NCBI GenBank assembly: GCA_037133395.1
Contig: JBAXOG010000149.1
Coordinates: forward strand, 1 to 12,438
Source: CAIZQW01 sp037133395
GTDB lineage: Bacteria > Verrucomicrobiota > Kiritimatiellia > RFP12 > UBA1067
Reading direction: 5' to 3'
DNA length: 12,438 nt
A program made the position numbers and the translations under genes. The notes beneath the pieces are model-generated. The model did not search any database and had not been told where the DNA came from. It was given only the letters and a program-made list of their open reading frames with translations. Positions 7,160 through 12,438 of this stretch are shown here, in pieces; position 1 is the first letter of the stretch, and each line of letters begins with the position of its first letter.

Positions 7160-8715
7160 AAAACTGTTTGTTCATGGTGATCACGGTTGCGTGCACAGGG
7201 TATGTGCTTTCGCAAAACAAGCCCAATATCGTAGTGATTTTGGCAGATGACTTAGGGTATGGCGATTTGAAGTGTTTTAATCCTGAGCGGTCGAAGATTG
7301 ACACGCCGCATCTGTCGCGCTTGGCTGAACAGGGTATGCGCTTTACAGATGCGCATTCGTCGTCGGGTGTCTGTTCGCCTTCACGCTATGCGCTTTTGAC
7401 AGGACGTTATCACTGGCGGTCGCGCCTGCAATCAGGCATTGTGGGCGTGATGGAGCGTCCACTGATTGCTTCGAATCGGCTCACCATCGCCGGTCTTGCA
7501 AAGAACAATGGCTATACAACCGCCTGTATCGGCAAGTGGCATCTGGGTATGGGGTGGGGCTTTGAAGAGGGACAGCAGAAGCAGGTTATTGCGTCGCCGC
7601 TGACGTCCGGGGATGATGAAGCGCCGCTTGCGGCGGATGAGCAGAAGAACTTATGGAAGACGGTGTTTGCCAAGCCGATCACAGGCGGACCTCTGACCGC
7701 TGGATTCGAACGTTACTTCGGAACGGACGTACCTAACTGGCCGCCGTTTTGCTTTGTTGAAAATGATCACACCGTGGGTGTGCCAGAAACCTTTATGCCC
7801 AAGAAAATGCTGCACACAACGCCGCAGTTGATTTCCCGCCAAGGTCCGGGATTGAAAGACTGGAACCTCTATGAGATTCTGCCGACATTAGGCAAGAAGG
7901 CCTGCGCGTACGTGCGCGAGCAGTCCGCGACAAAGAAGCCATTTCTGCTCTATATGCCCCTGACCTCCCCGCATGAACCCATTGCCGTGAATGAGGCGTG
8001 GAAGGGGAAGAGCAAGTTGAACTACTACGCTGATTTCGTGATGGAGACCGATGACGTTATCGGCTCTGTCCTCAAGACGATTGATGCGTGCGGCATTGCG
8101 GATAATACGATTGTGATTTTCACGAGCGATAATGGTAAAGCCAGTTATACTGGGCTTGCGGAACTTCAAAAATTGGGGCACTACTCCAGCGGTCCCTTGC
8201 GGGGATGTAAGACCTCGGTGTATGAAGGCGGACATCGCATGCCGTTTATTGTGCGTTGGCCTGGACACGTCAAGCCCGGAAGTACCTGCAATCAGCTCAT
8301 CCACCACACAGACATCATGGCGACCTTGTCGGATATCTTGGGCGCTCCAGTGCCAGCGGATGCCGGTGTGGACAGCTTTAGCTTTTTGTCATTACTGAAG
8401 GGGGCAGATCGGCCGACACGTCAATACGCGGTCAGTTGTGCGGCAAGCGGCGTGCCAGGTTTCCGTTCAGGCGACTGGAAGTTGGTGCTGAATGCAAAGC
8501 CCGAGCTTTACAATTTGGCCCAAGACATCGGCGAGGCGACAGACCTAGCTGCACAAGAACCTGAACGTGTGAAGGCGATGCAGGAACAGTTTGAAAAGAT
8601 CGTTTCAGAGGGACGCAGTACGCCGGGCGAAAAACAAGCCAATGATGTTCAAGTCATTCGCTACCCCAAGGACGAAAACTCCCAAAAGCCTAGGCGTAAA
8701 GCGAAAGCGAAATAG
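7156..8715 (+). CDS. S1-type formylglycine sulfatase (arylsulfatase A-like)
   Basis: 519 residues from ATG 7156, with AAGGAG (7142-7147) 8 bp upstream. An open frame continues 402 bp further upstream but lies inside the hydrolase gene and has no sulfatase content. N-terminal signal (N-C-L-F-M-V-I-T-V-A), then N-I-V-V-I-L-A-D-D-L-G-Y-G with D31 and D32 as metal ligands. The key motif C73-S-P-S-R77 followed by L-T-G-R marks the cysteine converted to formylglycine. G-K-W-H-L-G (K127, H129), S-P-H (H273), S-D-N-G (D325, N326) and C-K-T-S-V-Y-E-G-G (K352) complete the active site. It hydrolyses sulfate esters, probably on a polysaccharide in the periplasm; the linkage is unknown. No maturase gene is in the window. 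The end is basic (R-R-K-A-K-A-K). Confidence 0.95.
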   Translation: MKNCLFMVITVACTGYVLSQNKPNIVVILADDLGYGDLKCFNPERSKIDTPHLSRLAEQGMRFTDAHSSSGVCSPSRYALLTGRYHWRSRLQSGIVGVMERPLIASNRLTIAGLAKNNGYTTACIGKWHLGMGWGFEEGQQKQVIASPLTSGDDEAPLAADEQKNLWKTVFAKPITGGPLTAGFERYFGTDVPNWPPFCFVENDHTVGVPETFMPKKMLHTTPQLISRQGPGLKDWNLYEILPTLGKKACAYVREQSATKKPFLLYMPLTSPHEPIAVNEAWKGKSKLNYYADFVMETDDVIGSVLKTIDACGIADNTIVIFTSDNGKASYTGLAELQKLGHYSSGPLRGCKTSVYEGGHRMPFIVRWPGHVKPGSTCNQLIHHTDIMATLSDILGAPVPADAGVDSFSFLSLLKGADRPTRQYAVSCAASGVPGFRSGDWKLVLNAKPELYNLAQDIGEATDLAAQEPERVKAMQEQFEKIVSEGRSTPGEKQANDVQVIRYPKDENSQKPRRKAKAK

Positions 8716-8717
8716 AG

Positions 8718-8867
8718 GAACGCAATGTGGCGGCGGAGCACCCCGACGTGGTGAAGAAACTCACCGGCACGGCGCTTGCATGGATTAAGACGCTTCCGCC
8801 CAATCCGACGCGCGATGCGGCCATCGTCACGGGCAAGCTGCCGGAAGTGAGTTCCCCTGAAGAATAA
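8718..8867 (+). pseudogene. Remnant C-terminal tail of a second sulfatase
   Basis: Directly after the sulfatase stop, in another frame, 49 codons read E-R-N-V-A-A-E-H-P-D-V-V-K-K-L and then A-W-I-K-T-L-P-P, ending at TAA 8865-8867. N-V-A-A-E-H-P-x-V-V is a very common sulfatase C-terminal motif. There is no start codon, ribosome binding site or catalytic part. The intact sulfatase already has its own equivalent tail (A-T-D-L-A-A-Q-E-P-E-R-V, about 461-472), so this is not simply its frameshifted end. A deleted neighbouring sulfatase, possibly lost by recombination, is the best explanation. Confidence 0.65.
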
Positions 8868-8904
8868 GGGCGTGTGTCCCTCGTGCGCCGTGGGATGAGG
8901 GGAA
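8852..8904 (+). terminator. Weak stem-loop after the sulfatase region
   Basis: TTCCCCT (8852-8858) pairs with AGGGGAA (8898-8904) around a 39-base loop that holds a smaller GGG/CCC pairing. No T-tract follows, so if it ends transcription it is not a classic rho-independent terminator. Low confidence. Confidence 0.2.
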
Positions 8905-8969
8905 TATTAGCGTTGCGTCTCGGTGAGCCGCAGAGATAGCGCGAGGAATTTATAAATAAGGCAATTCTT

Positions 8970-8990
8970 CCCCCCCCCCCCTTTTTTTTT
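8970..8990 (+). repeat. Homopolymer tract C12-T9
   Basis: Twelve C then nine T, about 40 bp upstream of the -35-like element of copy B. Tracts of this length slip easily during replication. The sister copy has only C4T6, so the tract has changed length since duplication. It could also be a base-calling or assembly error in tract length. Confidence 0.85.
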
Positions 8991-9003
8991 CAATTTGAAA
9001 AAA
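8985..9003. promoter_or_regulatory. T/A-armed palindrome, copy B (candidate operator)
   Basis: A perfect 19-bp palindrome, TTTTTTCAA-T-TTGAAAAAA. It overlaps the T-tract and ends 26 bp before the -35-like element at 9030, the same distance as in copy A. Contraction of the T-tract would shorten its left arm. Confidence 0.45.
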
Positions 9004-9029
9004 TGACATCTAGTTTGGAAGCAGTGTCG

Positions 9030-9056
9030 TCGACAGATTTTTGAATATGTGATAAT
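9030..9056 (+). promoter_or_regulatory. Candidate sigma70-like promoter, copy B
   Basis: TCGACA (9030-9035), 15 bp, then GATAAT (9051-9056) with TGT directly before it, an extended -10. A start near 9063 would give a leader of about 56 bases before ATG 9119. TAATAT (9053-9058) at 17 bp spacing is an alternative -10. Confidence 0.5.
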
Positions 9057-9104
9057 ATACTCTCATTAATTGAAGAAGGAATTGTTTGTTTTGATAAGAG
9101 TTGC

Positions 9105-9111
9105 AAAGGAG
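9105..9111 (+). promoter_or_regulatory. Ribosome binding site of the surface protein gene
   Basis: AAAGGAG lies 7 bp before ATG 9119 and fixes that start, which also gives a good signal peptide. The frame starting at ATG 9070 is a different frame and stops at 9309. Confidence 0.75.
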
Positions 9112-9118
9112 AAAACGT

Positions 9119-12100
9119 ATGAAAACATTAAAAGCGCGGTATGCTTTATTAATCGCAGTCGGATTGCTCATGACAATGAAACTGTCGGCTACGACTTACA
9201 CGAACACGGCTCTGGCAGGACTTTGGAGTACACCAGGAAGTTGGTTGGGCACACCGCCTCTGCCGGGCGGTGCCACGGACGCGGTGATCATCTTGAATCC
9301 ATCTGCTAATGCCGTCATCACCAATGACATGAGTGGCGCATTCTTCCTGAACCAGTTGAAAATGGTTGCAAACAAGAATGAAACGCTTCAAAGCGTGGGC
9401 ACTGCTTCACTCAGTTTCGCGGGCAGCGACGCCTCAATCACTAACGCGGGTGGTGGAAATTTCTTCATCAACTCTCCCATCACATTGGGCGCGAACCTAA
9501 TGGTCGGTAATGGGAGTAGCGTGAAACTCACGCTGAGCAGTAACATCACGGAGACTGTCGCGTCAGGACTTATTCTCAACAGCGAAAGCGCACGACTCGT
9601 CTATTTGGCCGGCTCCAATACCTTCTCGGGCGGTGTCACCCTCAACAGCGGCGGTGTGGAAGTCAACAACGCGGCATCGTTGGGGACCGGAACCTTTACC
9701 ATCAACAACGGCACAACCTTCAACAATATTGGGCCATCCACTGTCGCCCTCACAAACGCCTCTGTCTGGAATGGAAGCATCACCTATATCGGCAGCAGTG
9801 CTAACATAACCATGAACGGGCCTATTGCGCTGGGGACGAATGTGGCGCTGGCTGTGAACGGCTATACTGTGACCGTCAATGGCAATATCACCGGCCCCGG
9901 CAGTCTGACGAAAGCGGGAACTGGCGTGTTTACGCTTGGAGGAACCAACAGCTTCAGCGGGGATTTCGTTTGGTCAGGTCCTCTTAATGTTTATTCCGCA
10001 TCAGGTTTGCCGCTGGGTTCCGGATCGCTGACGATCAGCAACGGACTCATGCTGAGCATCACCCCGACAGGCAGCGGCAGTTCGGTAGCGTTGCTGGGTG
10101 GCACGAATGGCAACGAAACCATCTCTTTTGACGGCTATACACGCCTCTATATCAACAAGAGTTCACAGTCCAGCGTCACCTACACTTTTGGCAACGCCGC
10201 TGATACCGGCAGCGTCTTCACCCGCATCGGGAAGGGTACACTGGCCATCGGTAACCAAGCGAGCAGTACCATAGCGATCGGCGATGCCAACGGCAAGTTT
10301 CTCGTCGCCAATGGGGCGACCGGCGTACCCATTCACAACGGCATGGTGGACGCATATATCGCCGCGGAAGGCCTAGGGGGCCAGTGGAGTTTTGATTTTC
10401 TTCAATATGATGCTGTAAACGGCTTAACCAACCTGACGTTTGATGGCATATTTTCCGGAACGTCGGCAGGTATTCAGGACAGCACCAAAAAGTACAAAGT
10501 GACTAATAACAGTTTTCCCATCCTGACCAACAATACGGCGGTTTATGCGCTGTCCCTGCAAGGCAACGCCACTATGACCCTGAGCAACAATGCCACACTG
10601 ACCATCGGCAACGGGGCTCAGCCAGCAGGGTTAAACATTACGGGCGGTTCGCTCTCCCGCGCTGCGAATTCCAGTGGTAGCAAGCTCAGCTTCGGGACCA
10701 GCGAGGGCATCATCTATACCGGCACCGCTGGGGCCATCATCGGAGTGCCGATTGAAGGTACAAGTGGCATGATCTTCAATGCTGGCTATGGTTCCGGCTC
10801 AATCACGCTAACGAACGCGAACACGTATAGTGGCGATACTACTGTGATAGCGGGCAAGCTCAATGTGGGATCCGGCGGCACCAGCGGCGACCTGGGAAAC
10901 AGTACCAATCTGATGATCATTGCCGGAAGTACACTCTCCTTCAACCGCTCGGACATCCTCAATAGGACGGACACCATGAGCGGCGCGGGCACCTTGCAGA
11001 ATGGCGGGGTCGGCACGTTGAACCTGACACCTCCGAGCGGAACGACGTTTGCAGGTACGCTCGCCAATGCGAGTTCGGGCATCATGAACCTGACGCTCAG
11101 CAGCAACACGCTGACCACAGTGCAGAACACTTTGTCGGGTACGATGACCGTGACCGTAGGCAACAGCACGCTGACCACAGTGCAGAACACTTTGTCGGGT
11201 ACGATGACCGTGACCGTAGGCAACAGCACGCTGACCACGGTGCAGAACACCGGCGTGGGCACGCTGACCGTGAGGGCCCTGAGCGGAGCCAGTAATACTT
11301 TTGCCAACATAAATAATAATTCGACTGGCTCCCTTGTTCTGGATGGTGTAGGTTCGACGAATATACTTTCCGGTCAGTTTAACGGCGCGGCGGGTGGCAC
11401 CCTCGTTTTCAGTAACGGCTACTACAGCTCACCCGGGCAACGCTTCACCAAGGGCAACTTGACAATTGCGGGTGGAACTTTTGTGGTTGGATCTCGTCTG
11501 GGATTCGGAAATCAGAGTGATGGACAAACAATGACCATTACCAGCGGTTCTCTGATACTAAATTCAGCGTATGGCATCCAATTCGGTGCGGAAGGACCAT
11601 CGGTTGCTGGCAATACCAGTGCGACCGTCAATCAGAGCGGAGGATTGGTGAGTGTTTTGGCTGCTGGCTCTGCATCTGCTATGCAGGTTGGTGGAATAAC
11701 GGCGTCGAAGACAGATGTTTACAATCTGTCAGGTGGAACGGTTAATCTTGTCAGCGGTTATAGTGGGCAATCACTTATAATTGGAGCTGACGCAGGCGGA
11801 ACAACTCTGGCTAAATTCAGTATGACGGGTGGTAAATTGATCAGTGCCGGGAGTATAAGCGGTTCCCAGGGAACTGGCGCCAAGCAGGTTTTCGACTTCT
11901 CCGGTGGCACGCTGACGGCGAGTACGATTGACGCAACCAAGCTCTCCAGTGCCGCAAGCCCCTCTGTTCAAGGCACTCTCGTGAACAACGATGGCACGCT
12001 CGCCCCCGGCGATATCGGCACGGCGGGCAAGACGACTATCACGGGCAGTTATTCGAATACGCCTTCCGCGGTGGTGGCGATCGATATCGGCGGCGTAAAG

Positions 12101-12438
12101 CAAGCCGATGTCTTCGCCAATGCACCCGGCTATTACGACTATGTCGCTGTCACTAGCAATGCCTATCTGGTCGGCAAGCTCAGCGTAAACCTGATCAACG
12201 GTTATGTACCGCCGAGTACGAAAACAAACTTTATCGTGCTGGCCGTCACGGGACCAGGCGTAACGCTCTCCGGATCGTTCGCGAATGTACTGGACAACAA
12301 GGTTTGGTGTACGGACGGCTATTCACGGTTTGATGTGCTCTTTAACACGCCAGCAAACAAGGTCATCCTGACCAACTACGCGTTCAACGCCTGGAGCCCG
12401 ACCTCGGGTAGCACGTGGGATACGGCAGCTAACTGGTC
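9119..12438 (+). CDS. Giant surface protein with autotransporter-associated beta-strand repeats, 5' part
   Basis: The frame stays open to the window end: 1106 full codons and no stop. Residues 1-24 are a signal peptide (K-T-L-K-A-R-Y, a leucine-rich core, K-L-S-A-T). The rest is rich in Gly, Ser, Thr, Asn and low in charge, typical of a secreted beta-helix. PATR-type repeats are visible: A-G-S-N-T-F-S-G-G near 166-174, G-S-L-T-K-A-G-T-G-V-F-T-L (261-273) with T-N-S-F-S-G, and T-N-A-N-T-Y-S-G-D-T-T-V near 564-575. A 20-residue tandem repeat covers about 661-720. Near residue 960 D-G-T-L-A-P-G-D, and later L-I-N-G-Y, look like the end of one passenger block. The window then ends at S-T-W-D-T-A-A-N-W, which echoes the N-terminal L-W-S-T-P-G-S-W and suggests a new block. 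The C-terminal anchor (beta-barrel or PEP-CTERM) is not visible. Role unknown; adhesion or glycan display is possible. Confidence 0.88.
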   Translation, partial: MKTLKARYALLIAVGLLMTMKLSATTYTNTALAGLWSTPGSWLGTPPLPGGATDAVIILNPSANAVITNDMSGAFFLNQLKMVANKNETLQSVGTASLSFAGSDASITNAGGGNFFINSPITLGANLMVGNGSSVKLTLSSNITETVASGLILNSESARLVYLAGSNTFSGGVTLNSGGVEVNNAASLGTGTFTINNGTTFNNIGPSTVALTNASVWNGSITYIGSSANITMNGPIALGTNVALAVNGYTVTVNGNITGPGSLTKAGTGVFTLGGTNSFSGDFVWSGPLNVYSASGLPLGSGSLTISNGLMLSITPTGSGSSVALLGGTNGNETISFDGYTRLYINKSSQSSVTYTFGNAADTGSVFTRIGKGTLAIGNQASSTIAIGDANGKFLVANGATGVPIHNGMVDAYIAAEGLGGQWSFDFLQYDAVNGLTNLTFDGIFSGTSAGIQDSTKKYKVTNNSFPILTNNTAVYALSLQGNATMTLSNNATLTIGNGAQPAGLNITGGSLSRAANSSGSKLSFGTSEGIIYTGTAGAIIGVPIEGTSGMIFNAGYGSGSITLTNANTYSGDTTVIAGKLNVGSGGTSGDLGNSTNLMIIAGSTLSFNRSDILNRTDTMSGAGTLQNGGVGTLNLTPPSGTTFAGTLANASSGIMNLTLSSNTLTTVQNTLSGTMTVTVGNSTLTTVQNTLSGTMTVTVGNSTLTTVQNTGVGTLTVRALSGASNTFANINNNSTGSLVLDGVGSTNILSGQFNGAAGGTLVFSNGYYSSPGQRFTKGNLTIAGGTFVVGSRLGFGNQSDGQTMTITSGSLILNSAYGIQFGAEGPSVAGNTSATVNQSGGLVSVLAAGSASAMQVGGITASKTDVYNLSGGTVNLVSGYSGQSLIIGADAGGTTLAKFSMTGGKLISAGSISGSQGTGAKQVFDFSGGTLTASTIDATKLSSAASPSVQGTLVNNDGTLAPGDIGTAGKTTITGSYSNTPSAVVAIDIGGVKQADVFANAPGYYDYVAVTSNAYLVGKLSVNLINGYVPPSTKTNFIVLAVTGPGVTLSGSFANVLDNKVWCTDGYSRFDVLFNTPANKVILTNYAFNAWSPTSGSTWDTAANW
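11101..11280 (+). repeat. 60-bp in-frame tandem repeat, three units
   Basis: Units at 11101-11160 and 11161-11220 are identical except for the first few bases. The third (11221-11280) matches for about 30 bases with one change and then diverges, keeping the pattern. Each unit codes 20 residues, N-S-T-L-T-T-V-Q-N-T-L-S-G-T-M-T-V-T-V-G. The near identity of the first two shows a recent duplication inside the beta-helix. Confidence 0.92.

Larger units (their letters stand above)
8938..9062 (+). repeat. Dispersed upstream module, copy B (pair of 5641-5756)
   Basis: Second copy of the module, directly before the giant surface protein gene. Order and spacing of the parts match copy A, including the ATTTATAAAT palindrome (8948-8957). 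The copies differ mainly in the C/T tract (C12T9 here, C4T6 in A) and in scattered substitutions. Between them lie 3.2 kb carrying the hydrolase, the sulfatase and the sulfatase remnant. The spacer 8868-9118 holds nothing else recognisable apart from the weak stem-loop and the ribosome binding site. Confidence 0.8.

Noticed and set aside
8715..8867. Programmed frameshift extending the sulfatase
   Set aside because: The intact sulfatase already has a full C-terminal region with its own equivalent motif, and no slippery site with downstream structure was evident at its stop.
5641..9062. Composite transposon bounded by the two modules
   Set aside because: No terminal inverted repeats, target duplications or transposase were seen; the modules look like promoters instead.
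10786..11310. 174-codon frame on the minus strand
   Set aside because: Lies antisense within the surface protein; its apparent protein repeat is only the reverse of the 60-bp tandem repeat.

Overview
This window most likely comes from a polysaccharide-degrading bacterium of the Planctomycetota-Verrucomicrobiota-Chlamydiota group, probably Verrucomicrobiota or Kiritimatiellota. Nearly every gene is on the + strand. The gene mix points the same way: a GH43 glycosidase, a CE2-type esterase, a sialate O-acetylesterase-like protein, exported alpha/beta hydrolases, a formylglycine sulfatase, and a very long surface protein with autotransporter-associated beta-strand (PATR-type) repeats. The lineage is inferred from gene content, not from a marker gene.

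Region 1 (2-5605) is a tight co-directional cluster. It holds the 3' part of a GH43 enzyme with its C-terminal beta-sandwich, a CE2-type SGNH esterase with a twin-arginine-like signal, an SIAE-family esterase, and a large alpha/beta hydrolase whose start codon overlaps the SIAE stop. The likely joint task is debranching and deacetylation of an acetylated hemicellulose, perhaps arabinoxylan-like, outside the cytoplasm.

Region 2 (5606-6073) is a repeat-rich spacer with no convincing gene. It has a promoter-bearing module (copy A), a 12-bp triplicate, and two 33-bp repeats at a 37-bp period that can form small hairpins.

Region 3 (6074-8867) has a second exported alpha/beta hydrolase translationally coupled to an S1-type sulfatase. 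Directly after it comes an out-of-frame remnant that reads as the C-terminal tail of another sulfatase. This pair adds desulfation to the same probable glycan programme.

Region 4 (8868-9118) is a short spacer with copy B of the promoter module, carrying a C12-T9 tract. Region 5 (9119 to the end) is the open 5' part of a giant beta-helical surface protein of at least 1106 residues, with an internal 60-bp tandem repeat. It has no stop in the window.

The most notable signal is the duplicated upstream module at 5641-5756 and 8938-9062. In both copies a T/A palindrome lies exactly 26 bp upstream of a -35-like element, and an extended -10 follows. It stands before the hydrolase/sulfatase pair and again before the surface protein, which suggests shared control. 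The length difference in its C/T tract suggests possible phase variation. No CRISPR array, tRNA, rRNA or transposase was seen.
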